Under the pieces are notes generated by a model. That model worked only from the letters and a program-made list of their open reading frames with translations, was not told the origin of the DNA and did not search any database. DNA of 50,701 nucleotides, from NCBI GenBank assembly GCA_027622555.1, contig JAQBYJ010000033.1:1-50701 (forward strand), written 5' to 3'. Numbering within the stretch: position 1 is the first letter of the stretch; each line of letters starts with the position of its first letter. The DNA comes from Verrucomicrobiota bacterium (GTDB lineage Bacteria; Verrucomicrobiota; Verrucomicrobiia; Opitutales; UBA2995). Both the position numbers and the translations under genes were made by a program. This document shows, piece by piece, positions 9,928 through 18,097 of the stretch.

Positions 9928-10173
9928 TGTAGGAGCCACCTTGGTGGCGAAATCGGAAAATCGTCAAACGTTCGGGTCGCGAGCAAGCTTGCTCCTACGC
10001 AACATTTATTGATTGGTTTACTTTCTAATGTAGGAGCTGCTTTAGCTGCGATTAGCAACGTCATTAAATCGCAGCTGAAGCAGCTACTCCTACATTTCTA
10101 TAGAGGCGTTGGCGCATCTCAGTCGTGTATTACAGCTTTAATGAAATCGCGGCATTAAGCCGCTCCTACAAAT
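9928..10173. repeat. cluster of five REP-like palindromes
   Basis: Five copies of a short palindrome with GTAGGAGC at one end and GCGA/GCGATT at the other lie between xdhB and puuD: forward at ~9928-9955, reverse at ~9973-10000, forward at ~10029-10056, reverse at ~10066-10095 and reverse at ~10144-10173. Each has complementary inner arms that differ in sequence (GCCACC/GGTGGC, GAGCAAGC/GCTTGCTC, GCTGC/GCAGC, GCGGC/GCCGC). Arm covariation with a fixed GTAGGAGC head is typical of REP/BIME elements. Forward-reverse pairs could fold into larger stem-loops in the transcript. Confidence 0.8.
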
Positions 10174-10198
10174 CATGTACCAATTCGCTAACTAAACT

Positions 10199-11425
10199 AT
10201 GGAAGCCGGTCTGATTGAATTTTTTAATATCGTTTTTCGATTTATCCATATTGTAGCTGCGATTATGTGGATAGGTAATTCCCTCCTTTTTACCTGGATG
10301 GAAATTAACCTGCTTGAAGGGAAAGAAGACGAGGAATCCTTGGGGTATCTGAACATGCTTCATGGAGGAGGAATCTTTCATTTGCAGAAGCGTGTAATCA
10401 AGCCGGATGAAATTCCTGCCCGCTTGCACATATTTAAATGGCAGTCTTATACCACCTGGATCAGCGGATTTATTCTTCTGGTATCGGTTTTCTACACACG
10501 CGGTGGGACTTTACTGCTCGACCCATCGAAATCGGATCTGCCATCCTACATGGGTTGGGTAATAAGTCTTGGTTCTCTGATTCTGGGATGGTTTATTTAT
10601 GACCTTTTGTGGCGGAGCCCCATTGGGAACTATGCGTGGCTTGGACTGTTGATAACATTTGCCGCCATTTTATTTTATGCTTCCTGGTTGGAGACGGTTT
10701 TTAATGGGCGGGCAGTTTATCTGCAAATGGGGGCGATGATGGGCACTTGGATGAGTGCCAATGTTCGTTTCCATATCATAGTAAATCAGGACAAGATGAT
10801 GGCTGCACTGCGTGATGGAAAACCACACGATCTGAAGACCGGCAAGCAGGCCAAGATTCGATCCTGGCACAACCACTATATTACTTTTCCTGTTATATTC
10901 CTAATGCTGAGTGCTCACTTCCCATCGACCTATGGGAGTGAGAGAAATATTGCTATAGCTGCCGTTGTGATTGTCTGCCTCATAATCATCAAACACATGA
11001 TGAACAGTTACCAGACGATTGTTCGTTGGAAGGAGATCATCTACGCCACCTTCATCGCTGGAACTGCCTCCGTCTATGGCTTGATGACGGTACCCCCGAT
11101 TTTCGGTGACCCGGTTGAAATCGTTCAATTGAGTCCTGAAGCCGAGGCTGGTAAACAATTTTTCAGTGCGATGGGTTGCCAGGCCTGCCATTTGCCTCAG
11201 GCAGGAACCATTGCACCCAGTCTCCATGGACTGATAGGCAGTGAGCGCGAATTTGTAGATGGAACGAAACTTATAGCCGACGAAGCCTACATTCGAGATT
11301 CGATCATGAACTCTACGGCTAAGGTAGTTAAAGGTTTTGCGCCAACAATGCCTCCCTACGCCAGTGTCATTCAGGAAGAGCAATTGAATCAACTAGTGGC
11401 GTATATTCTATCGCTAAGTGAGTGA
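10199..11425 (+). CDS. puuD: membrane-bound urate oxidase with C-terminal cytochrome c domain (PuuD family)
   Basis: A 408-residue protein of the PuuD type, which oxidises urate to 5-hydroxyisourate and passes electrons to its own cytochrome c domain. The N-terminal ~300 residues have about eight hydrophobic segments, with histidines in FRFIHIVAAIMWIGNSL, MLHGGGIFH and SWHNHYITFPV. The C-terminal domain has a haem-c site C327-Q-A-C330-H331 and a candidate axial methionine in PTMPPY (Met384). It follows xdhB after the REP cluster and takes the product of that enzyme. Unlike soluble uricase it should need no O2 as direct co-substrate and make no H2O2. Confidence 0.88.
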   Translation: MEAGLIEFFNIVFRFIHIVAAIMWIGNSLLFTWMEINLLEGKEDEESLGYLNMLHGGGIFHLQKRVIKPDEIPARLHIFKWQSYTTWISGFILLVSVFYTRGGTLLLDPSKSDLPSYMGWVISLGSLILGWFIYDLLWRSPIGNYAWLGLLITFAAILFYASWLETVFNGRAVYLQMGAMMGTWMSANVRFHIIVNQDKMMAALRDGKPHDLKTGKQAKIRSWHNHYITFPVIFLMLSAHFPSTYGSERNIAIAAVVIVCLIIIKHMMNSYQTIVRWKEIIYATFIAGTASVYGLMTVPPIFGDPVEIVQLSPEAEAGKQFFSAMGCQACHLPQAGTIAPSLHGLIGSEREFVDGTKLIADEAYIRDSIMNSTAKVVKGFAPTMPPYASVIQEEQLNQLVAYILSLSE

Positions 11426-11509
11426 TTTTAAACTCAACCACAGATGAACCTAAATACTTGATTAGGATGAAATGGGAGGAAGAGATAAATTAAGAGGACG
11501 AAGAAGATT
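11426..11509. other. intergenic spacer between convergent puuD and holB
   Basis: A short spacer between converging genes containing ACCACAGATGAACC, a degenerate repeat word seen often in intergenic DNA of this kind of genome. No clear terminator hairpin was found. Confidence 0.35.
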
Positions 11510-12493
11510 TTATCTCGTCCAAATACGCATGCAGGAAAGGAAGTAATCCTCCAATGCAGTTTCTTCTTTTAGGTTAACATTCAAGAGGCCAATAACTTCC
11601 TCAAACTGTTGGACGCTATCTGTGAATTTTAAAGTGATATCGCCTTCTTTTTCTCCACGGAGGTAGGGTGCGGCTGTTTCTCTGGTTTGATGTTCAATCT
11701 CTTTAAGCAACTTGGCGCGAATGCCTTTGGCCGATCCTTCACGGGTAGCATCTTTTTCTTCATCAGGCAAATCTTCGGGAAGATTTTCACGTTCCTCTTT
11801 CCAGTTCTCGGTGACCAATCCCTCCAAGATACCATTAAAACGAGCAATCAATCCATAAAGCATCATGAAACTCGCAGTGATCTTTTTCTTATCCGATGTC
11901 ATTTCGGCCATGCCGTTGAGGAAGGTGGAATAATCTTTTAGCCAACGATGCCAGTCTTCGTTGTCTGTGGGCTCAAAGGGGGCTGGAATTCGAAAGTTGA
12001 AACAGCGACTGCGAATAGTATCCAGGAGTGCATATGGCCGAGTCGTGACCAAGATGATCGTGGTATTCAGTGGAGGTTCTTCCAGGGTTTTCAGGATTAT
12101 ATTGGCACTCGCAGCTTTGGATGAAGCTCCCAGCCGATCGGCCTCATAAATGACTGAGACCTTGCGTTCACCCTGGTTAGGAGATTGTTGGATTTGTCTT
12201 ACAATTTCCCGGGTATCTTCGGCTCGAATAGAGCGAGCCTTTTTGGAAGGACGAAGTGGAAAGAAATCCGGATGTTTCTCTACGCGCTCAAATCGCGCCT
12301 CGTCCAACGAACCATCTACCACGATATTAAGAAGCACTGAAGCTAAGCCGAGAGCTACTTCTTCTAAAAATGGATAGTGGTCCCCGTGGAAAAGCATGGC
12401 ATGTGGAAGGCGTCCCTTTTCAATCGAACGTTCAAGCACCTCCACCGGGTTGGTGGATTTCAATGGCTCATTTAATACGGTTTTTAATCCCAT
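11510..12493 (-). CDS. holB: DNA polymerase III delta' subunit
   Basis: A clamp-loader subunit of about 327 residues from the preferred start (ATG at 12493; an upstream ATG at 12535 lacks a ribosome-binding site). AAA+ landmarks are RLPHAMLFHGD, VIYEADRLGASSKAASANIILKTLEEPP, LVTTRPYALLDTIRSRC (the SRC motif) and a C-terminal helical region. The Walker A position reads FHGDHYPFLEE rather than GxxGxGKT, as expected for a non-hydrolysing delta'. The four-cysteine zinc module is not visible. Its start overlaps tmk, matching the common tmk-holB pairing. Confidence 0.85.
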   Translation of the reverse strand: MGLKTVLNEPLKSTNPVEVLERSIEKGRLPHAMLFHGDHYPFLEEVALGLASVLLNIVVDGSLDEARFERVEKHPDFFPLRPSKKARSIRAEDTREIVRQIQQSPNQGERKVSVIYEADRLGASSKAASANIILKTLEEPPLNTTIILVTTRPYALLDTIRSRCFNFRIPAPFEPTDNEDWHRWLKDYSTFLNGMAEMTSDKKKITASFMMLYGLIARFNGILEGLVTENWKEERENLPEDLPDEEKDATREGSAKGIRAKLLKEIEHQTRETAAPYLRGEKEGDITLKFTDSVQQFEEVIGLLNVNLKEETALEDYFLSCMRIWTR

Positions 12494-13109
12494 CCCAAAT
12501 TGCCTGTTCGACGGCGTCGATTGTTTGATGTCCATCTATTACGAGAAAACGATCCCGGTTGTTTTCTGCCAGATCGAGATACCCTCGTCGAACCGCTTTA
12601 TAGAAATCTAAATGCTCCTGCTCCATACGGTCGGGGGTTTCCGTTTTACGGGTCAAAATACGGCGAAATCCTTCTTCTGGATCGAGGTCTATGAGGATGG
12701 TGATATCGGGTAGGGTCGAGGCTATCGCAATTTGATTAATCGATTCAACTATAGCTCCATCGATTGCGCGCGCGATTCCCTGATAGACGGTGGTCGAATC
12801 GTGGAAGCGATCACAAATGACTACGTTGCCTGCTTTCAGGTTTGGTAGAATCAGTTCATCAACATGCTGTGCTCGACTCGCGGCGAAAAGCAGAAGTTCG
12901 GTGCGAGGAACCATATTTTTTCCACTGACGGCATGTTTTAATAAATGACGGATCTCTTCACCTAGCGCAGTGCCTCCAGGTTCTCTGCTCACTGTCACGT
13001 TTCGCCCCAATCCTTCCAATTTGGAAGTCAGTCGTTGGATCTGAGTTGTTTTCCCCGTTCCTTCGGAACCTTCAAATGTAATGAACAATCCTTTTTTGGC
13101 GTCTGCCAT
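12468..13109 (-). CDS. tmk: thymidylate kinase
   Basis: Phosphorylates dTMP to dTDP. About 213 residues from the ATG at 13107-13109, preceded by GGAAAG; a longer frame to 13214 lies inside the upstream gene and is unlikely. The P-loop is ITFEGSEGTGKTTQ, followed by VSREPGGTALGEEIR, the substrate motif CDRFHDSTTVYQG and the lid region RKTETPDRME. The start codon overlaps the stop of the upstream PfkB-type gene in TGATG, and its end overlaps holB, so the three genes are probably translated from one mRNA. Confidence 0.92.
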   Translation of the reverse strand: MADAKKGLFITFEGSEGTGKTTQIQRLTSKLEGLGRNVTVSREPGGTALGEEIRHLLKHAVSGKNMVPRTELLLFAASRAQHVDELILPNLKAGNVVICDRFHDSTTVYQGIARAIDGAIVESINQIAIASTLPDITILIDLDPEEGFRRILTRKTETPDRMEQEHLDFYKAVRRGYLDLAENNRDRFLVIDGHQTIDAVEQAIWDGIKNRIK

Positions 13110-14227
13110 CAAACGTCTTTCCAGTTTTGAATAAAGTTTTTGATATCCTCGAGACTCGGGCTTTCTCCGGTGCGAACATAATGACCGCTGAAGCATACTC
13201 CAATGGTAAGGCAAACTAGCGGTGGAAAACCCAACAGCTGGGCCGTTGAGAATCCTGCGTTGAAATGGTCACCCGCTCCAGTTGTTATCTTGGGTTTGTC
13301 CGTGTAAGGTCCAGGAATCCAGAATGTGTCTTCCTTGGTTGCGCAAGCGGCGGATTCTTTCGGATGAACAACCACGCAACCGAGGTTGAGTTCATTACGA
13401 ATAGAACTAGCCATTGTTTTCAGGCCTTGGGCATCTGCCTCGATTTCCGACTGACCTAAAATTCCGTAGACTTGTTTTGCTTCGGCCAGATTGAGTCCCA
13501 ATGTAACTTGTCCGTGATTTTGGAAACGGGAAATAGTTCTGAGTACTTCCTCAATTTCGTTAGCCGGACGTTTTTCTGGATCCGCCAAATCGAAATAATA
13601 GTGTTTGATATCGCGAGGTGGTAGGTTGGGAATGACCTTATCCAATAAATCAACGAATAGTTGAGTCATGTTGGGAATCATCGTCCAGTTGACCATACTG
13701 ATGAGGTCCTGACGGGAGAGTAGGTCGAAAAATTCGCCCTCACTGATGTGCTTCAAAATGGAATCATAACTGATTTCGTCGAGAGAAGACATGGTACCAA
13801 GCATGATTTTGCCATCCGTGAACTCCAGCGCATGCGTAATTCCTGGATTGACGATCGATATTGCACCCGTGTTTTTGGCAAATTCTTCGAAAACAGGACG
13901 AATCGTTTTATCACCCAGTGCCCCGATGTAACGGGTATTGACCCCGGCATTCAATAGTGCATTTGCCATGATAGGTCCATTGCCGCCCAGCTTTTCGAAA
14001 TTAACAAACAGCTCAATATTTGCGCTCTGGCCCGCAGCAGCCAGAACACGGTTTCCGAACACCTCGATGGTATCCATGCGTTCGAATTGGTCGCCTTGTC
14101 CATATCGTTTGTCCACGACGGAGGTGATTCGGTCGATAAAACCGTCAAATCCAACGAGGGCATTTTTTTGTGACACATCTGATCCGTGCTTACTGAGGTG
14201 TTCTACTGTAAGGGCCTTATAATCCAT
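13109..14227 (-). CDS. PfkB-family carbohydrate/nucleoside kinase
   Basis: About 372 residues from the ATG at 14227 (MDYKALTVEHLSKHG), which has AGAG just upstream; the longer frame to 14302 adds an unlikely leader. It has the ribokinase fold: GFDGFIDRI near the N-terminus, GGNGPIMANALLNAGVNTRYIGALGDK as substrate and dimer region, and the catalytic signature TTGAGDHFNAGFSTA with the base aspartate near the C-terminus. Long inserts in the middle make it larger than ribokinase (~310). The sugar or nucleoside substrate cannot be read from the sequence. It is the first gene of the tmk-holB operon. Confidence 0.8.
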   Translation of the reverse strand: MDYKALTVEHLSKHGSDVSQKNALVGFDGFIDRITSVVDKRYGQGDQFERMDTIEVFGNRVLAAAGQSANIELFVNFEKLGGNGPIMANALLNAGVNTRYIGALGDKTIRPVFEEFAKNTGAISIVNPGITHALEFTDGKIMLGTMSSLDEISYDSILKHISEGEFFDLLSRQDLISMVNWTMIPNMTQLFVDLLDKVIPNLPPRDIKHYYFDLADPEKRPANEIEEVLRTISRFQNHGQVTLGLNLAEAKQVYGILGQSEIEADAQGLKTMASSIRNELNLGCVVVHPKESAACATKEDTFWIPGPYTDKPKITTGAGDHFNAGFSTAQLLGFPPLVCLTIGVCFSGHYVRTGESPSLEDIKNFIQNWKDV

Positions 14228-14412
14228 AAATCTCTGTGTTTCTGTAGTTTTGTTCTGTGCTAAATAAGTAGTTAAATGCAGAACATGCTTAGGCAGAAAC
14301 AATTCTTAAAGAAAAAACTACGCCCAATATTCATTTTAACTTTGAAGCTCAGGAAGAAACGGTAAAAGGATATTGCAACATCCAATCCTAACAACGGTCA
14401 TCCCAACCGACT

Positions 14413-15108
14413 ATGCTTTTAATCCTCGCTCAATCCAATGAATCTGGGCTGCTCACCTATTTCTTCCAGTCCAACGCGGCTGGCAAGCTGATCATTCTGG
14501 CGCTCGGAGTCTTTAGCGCTGTGGCGTGGACCGTCATGATTGGTAAAGCTATGGAGCTGAACCAGCTGTTTAAACTTAATGGACGATTTGAAGCAACCCT
14601 GAACAACGCTCCTTCGTTGTTAGAGTTAGCCAGCAAAAAGGCTTTTAGTGAATCGATTCCCTTTGCGGCCCTGGTTAAAACGGCCACTCAGTGTTACTTT
14701 CGAGCCGTTGAAATAGAGGCCGATCAAGGTAACGCCGTTTCTCATGCCGAAAATGCTTTGCAACGGGCGGTGGCCAACCAGAGCATGAACTACGAGCGCA
14801 AGATGGTCCTCCTTGCTTCCATCGTGACCGGTGCTCCGTTTATGGGGCTCTTGGGAACCGTGTGGGGAGTGATGGATGCTTTTGGTGCGATCGGCCTGGG
14901 AAATAGCGCGAGTATCGCGAGCTTGGCACCAGGTGTTTCCGGTGCCTTGCTAACAACCGTTGCAGGGCTGCTGGTTGCTATACCTTCCGTGTTCGGGTAC
15001 AATTTCCTACTTTCCCTCACCAAGAAACGGGTCATCGAGCTTGAGAATTTTGCCAGCACCATTGCTGACCGAATAGAACTCGAGGATACTGCTTCCCGTC
15101 GATTCTAA
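14413..15108 (+). CDS. tolQ: MotA/TolQ/ExbB proton channel protein
   Basis: A 231-residue inner-membrane protein that forms the proton-channel pentamer with TolR/ExbD. One N-terminal membrane segment (LIILALGVFSAVAWTVMIG) is followed by a cytoplasmic stretch and two more segments around VTGAPFMGLLGTVWGVMDAFGAIG and APGVSGALLTTVAGLLVAIPSVFGYNFLL. GLLGTVWGVMDAF and ALLTTVAGLLVAIP are hallmarks of the family. It heads a three-gene operon with a 2-base gap to the TolR-like gene. TolQ versus ExbB cannot be settled from sequence alone; the order resembles a Tol system. Confidence 0.85.
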   Translation: MLLILAQSNESGLLTYFFQSNAAGKLIILALGVFSAVAWTVMIGKAMELNQLFKLNGRFEATLNNAPSLLELASKKAFSESIPFAALVKTATQCYFRAVEIEADQGNAVSHAENALQRAVANQSMNYERKMVLLASIVTGAPFMGLLGTVWGVMDAFGAIGLGNSASIASLAPGVSGALLTTVAGLLVAIPSVFGYNFLLSLTKKRVIELENFASTIADRIELEDTASRRF

Positions 15109-15110
15109 TC

Positions 15111-15527
15111 ATGGCCAGGAGTTTTCATAAGAGCGGACGAATGACTGCCTTGTCGGAGATCAACGTGACTCCCATGATCGACATGGCATTTGCGCTTTTA
15201 ATTATTTTCATGATAACCACCCCGTTGCTGGAGCAAACCATTCAGGTGAATTTGCCGATTGAATCAGCTACCCGTACACCGGCGGCTCCGGAAACTCGAT
15301 TTCAAATAATCTCGATCGACAAGGAGGGAACTTACTTCTGGACCCAGGAGCAGGTGACCTTTGTTGAACTAGAGAGTCGGATTAAACTCATGGCTCAGCA
15401 AAATGACCCACCCGTTATTCATTTACGCGGTGATATGGATCTGCAGTATCAAAAAATAATAGATGTGATGGATTTGTTGAAACAAAACAATCTTTCACGA
15501 ATCAGCTTAGATACTCGAGTGAAGTGA
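15111..15527 (+). CDS. tolR: ExbD/TolR-family biopolymer transport protein
   Basis: A 138-residue protein with one N-terminal transmembrane helix carrying the conserved aspartate (INVTPMIDMAFALLIIFMITTP) that takes part in proton movement. A periplasmic domain follows, ending near VMDLLKQNNLSRISLDT. It directly follows the TolQ-like gene and is one base from the TonB-like gene. Together they should couple proton-motive force to the outer membrane. Confidence 0.88.
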   Translation: MARSFHKSGRMTALSEINVTPMIDMAFALLIIFMITTPLLEQTIQVNLPIESATRTPAAPETRFQIISIDKEGTYFWTQEQVTFVELESRIKLMAQQNDPPVIHLRGDMDLQYQKIIDVMDLLKQNNLSRISLDTRVK

Positions 15528-15528
15528 G

Positions 15529-16371
15529 ATGACTGTCGACCCAACCACCAAGAAAGCCGCCTTGTTTTCAGGAATACTACACCTGACGACTCTGCTTATA
15601 TTGGTGCTCGGGGTAGTTTTTAGCAGCCTCTTTGCCAAGAAGGAAGATCCATACGTGTTTGAAATGGTGGACCTTCCTGAATCCGTTCAGACCTTTCAAC
15701 CAGAGTCGGTGGAACCGATACCTGATATACAGATCGAGTTGCCCGAATTTCCTCCCATTGAGATTCCTGAACCAGAGCCTGAGCCAGTTCGGGAAGAAAC
15801 ACCCCCGCCGGAACCTCAACCTGAAGTTCAGCGACCGGTTGTTCAGCGACCAGTTGTTCAGCCACCCCCGGTCCCAGTTGAAAAACCAAAACCGGTAGAA
15901 GAAAAACCCAAGTTGGAAATTATAAATAAAGCGGAATTTGATAAAAAATACCCACGACCAGATCCCGTGAAAGTTACTCCAAAACCACCGGTCCGACAGC
16001 CTCGTAAAATTGATACTTCCAAGATCGAAGAAAACTTACGTGAATCTCTAATGAGTTTGCCCAATTTGACGCTTACATCTCAGACCACTATTGCCGATAC
16101 GGATGCGATGAAACAGTGGCGGTCCTTATTGGCCCGTCGCCTGGACCAATTGTGGAAACAATCCAAGACGGAAGGTACATCAGGCAAAAGCGTCCGAGTT
16201 TCATTTATTGTTTCTGCCGGTGGCGCTATTTCCTCTGTTAAGATAGTTGAAAGCTCCGGGCTGCCTGATCTTGACTCCGTAGGTTTGAACACCGTTCGCC
16301 AAATAAGTAGTTTCCAACCACCGCCAACAGGAAAAGCAGAGACAATTACCGTCACTCTTAAGGTGGAGTAG
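15529..16371 (+). CDS. TonB/TolA-like energy transducer
   Basis: A 280-residue protein with a hydrophobic N-terminal segment (about 14-34), a long proline/glutamate-rich linker (about 55-160, with repeated RPVVQ units) and a C-terminal TonB/TolA-type domain. That domain has MKQWRSLLARRLDQLW followed by VRVSFIVSAGGAISSVKIVESSG and ends in VTLKVE. It would be anchored by TolQ/TolR and span the periplasm. The C-terminus reads more like TolA of non-proteobacterial Tol systems than a classic siderophore TonB. No pal or tolB gene follows; the operon ends in a decayed region. Confidence 0.78.
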   Translation: MTVDPTTKKAALFSGILHLTTLLILVLGVVFSSLFAKKEDPYVFEMVDLPESVQTFQPESVEPIPDIQIELPEFPPIEIPEPEPEPVREETPPPEPQPEVQRPVVQRPVVQPPPVPVEKPKPVEEKPKLEIINKAEFDKKYPRPDPVKVTPKPPVRQPRKIDTSKIEENLRESLMSLPNLTLTSQTTIADTDAMKQWRSLLARRLDQLWKQSKTEGTSGKSVRVSFIVSAGGAISSVKIVESSGLPDLDSVGLNTVRQISSFQPPPTGKAETITVTLKVE

Positions 16372-16535
16372 GGGGATGGTTGAGCTAAACGGGGCCATCC
16401 GCTTAGCAAATATTCGGTTGTGAGTTCCTTTCCCAACTCCCCAAACCGATAATTTCCCTCAAGAAACCAGTCTTGAGTCCCCGCAGCTTATTTGATGTAA
16501 ATGAATGAGCATAACGCATCTTCTCTCATTACCCC

Positions 16536-17419
16536 ATGGATCAAGAAACTCCTCCCAGTCCAGATCACGGATCTCAGGCTCCTAAGGCTGAGACTACGGG
16601 GGTAGAGAAGTTCTGGTCTGAGTTGAAAGCAGGAAGGTTGTGAGAGTGGGGATCGCTTACTGCGTAGTTGGCTGGGGTATTATGGAAGTGGGAGATCTGT
16701 TGTTTCCAAACCTGGGCATTCCTCAGTGGGTGTTGACCGCTCTCATTCTCGTGGTAATCGCTGGTTTCCCCATCGCTCTCGTCCTTGCTTGGGTCTATGA
16801 ATTGACGCCTCAGGGTATTCGTAACACTGACGAGATTAGAGAGGAGCAAGGTGAATCTACCAAGATTAAACCCTACCGACCAAGTCAGCACGCTCTGTTG
16901 CTGTTCATCACGGCAGCCGTTCCGACTTTGATTTTCGGAGCCGCTGCGCTATATTTCTTTCTCCGTGCCAAAAGCGTCTCAGACCAACTCACTTTTGTCA
17001 CTCAAACAGAATTCGAGGAGCTAACGCAAAAATCCTTTGCTGTTATGCCGATGGAAAATCTTAGCCCTGATCCCAACAACGACCACTTGGCCTTAGCTGT
17101 TCATGAAGAAATCTCAAATACTCTAGCAGAGGTTAACGATCTTAGATTAATCGCTCGGCCCTCCATTCTAAGCCTTCGTGGAACAACGATGAGCTTAGAA
17201 GAAATCGGAAACGAATTAGGGGCTAGATATATTCTTGAAGGTTCAGTTCAAAGGTTGGGAAATCAGCTTAAGGTGTTTTCCAAACTTATCGATGTTCAAA
17301 CTAATACTTACATATGGAGTGGGAATTTCGACGGAGTCCTTGAAGATATTTTCGACATACAAAGCAACGTGGCGCAGGAGGTGGCAAAACAACTTCAGAT
17401 TAACCCAAACGTTTCATAA
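16536..17419 (+). pseudogene. frameshifted and 3'-truncated membrane protein with FlgO/TolB-like domain
   Basis: The first frame from ATG 16536 gives MDQETPPSPDHG... FWSELKAGRL and stops at 16641-16643. The protein continues in another frame from ~16634 as RKVVRVGIAYCVVGWGIMEVGDLLFP, two membrane spans, then SFAVMPMENLSPDPNNDHLA and GARYILEGSVQRLGNQLKV. Intact relatives read FW-x-ELK-RR-x-VVRV-x-IAY without a break, so a one-base change near 16630 split the gene. Relatives also continue into TPR repeats after the last residues seen here, so the 3' part is lost at the adjoining transposase remnant. Relatives are membrane-bound signalling-type proteins of poorly known role. Confidence 0.75.
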
Positions 17420-17425
17420 ATCTCC

Positions 17426-17980
17426 TCAAGCAGCGAGGCAGTTCTTCATATATTGCTCAAACATCGGATTGGCATTGAGGGTAAGAGTGGGCTTTCCGGC
17501 GGGTTGAGTGAAACGACCTGCTTTGCAGATAAAGGCATTGCGCAGTGTCTGGATTTTTTCAAATATCCACAGCGGCGAACGTTTTTCGGTGGTGCCACGC
17601 ATCCTGTCCCAGGTTCTCATTTGCAACTCGCGACTGAGATTGTGCGCCAGGATTGCGCAAAGCATGTAACATTGATTGGCTGCCTGACGGCGGCACGGAA
17701 CATAGGCAAGCGCTCCCTGGCTTTTCAATTCGGCAAATACATTTTCCTGTTGGCCGCGTCCTTCGAGAAAGCGAACCACCTTCTTCACGGAACATTTCTT
17801 GTTTGTAATGACACACTTATAATCGTATCCATAATCCAGGGGTTCGAACAGGTCCAGTTGAAGAGCTCCTTTGGTTTGCCTGGGGTTTTCAGTGCGCACA
17901 AACAGGAAGCGGGATTTTAGTTTCCACGACTTGGGCTTCCATCTTTTTTCAAAGGCCGAGCTGTTTTGCGCGCTTCCCAT
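17426..17980 (-). mobile_element. IS1380-type transposase remnant (C-terminal third)
   Basis: The frame gives 184 residues matching the C-terminal part of IS1380-type DDE transposases: KGALQLDLFEPLDYGYDYK, VITNKK, then GRGQQENVFAELKSQ with the catalytic glutamate region, then ILAHNLSRELQM. Full enzymes are roughly 450 residues, so the N-terminal two-thirds, including the first catalytic aspartates, is missing. It abuts the truncated gene at 16536-17419, suggesting this insertion or its decay destroyed that gene. It is not mobile on its own. Confidence 0.75.
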
Positions 17981-18097
17981 GGATGACCATTCTGCTCACC
18001 GCCTAATATTTTTTCCATAACTGCCAGGAGCCTTCCAGTTCCTTCGTAATTTGAGAAGTTGCGGATGGCTGCATAATCTTCTATGACATGTCTTGGA
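17981..18097 (-). other. short unexplained open stretch next to the IS1380 remnant
   Basis: On the minus strand one frame reads HVIEDYAAIRNFSNYEGTG and RLLAVMEKILGGEQNG, then runs into the transposase remnant in a different frame. It looks protein-like, but has no start within the region and I do not recognise it. It could be the tail of a gene interrupted by the transposon or a shifted part of the remnant. Confidence 0.3.

Noticed and set aside
9889-10158. 89-codon frame after xdhB
   Set aside because: Most of it is a translation of REP palindromes, and no known motif is present.
9928-10173. Possible CRISPR array
   Set aside because: Units alternate in direction, have variable stems and unequal spacing, and no cas gene is near; REP-like elements explain them better.
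13110-13214. 35-codon N-terminal extension of thymidylate kinase
   Set aside because: It lies inside the upstream PfkB gene and before a good ribosome-binding site; kinases of this family start just before the P-loop.
17453-17920. 155-codon plus-strand frame
   Set aside because: It is antisense to the IS1380-type transposase remnant, which matches a known family.
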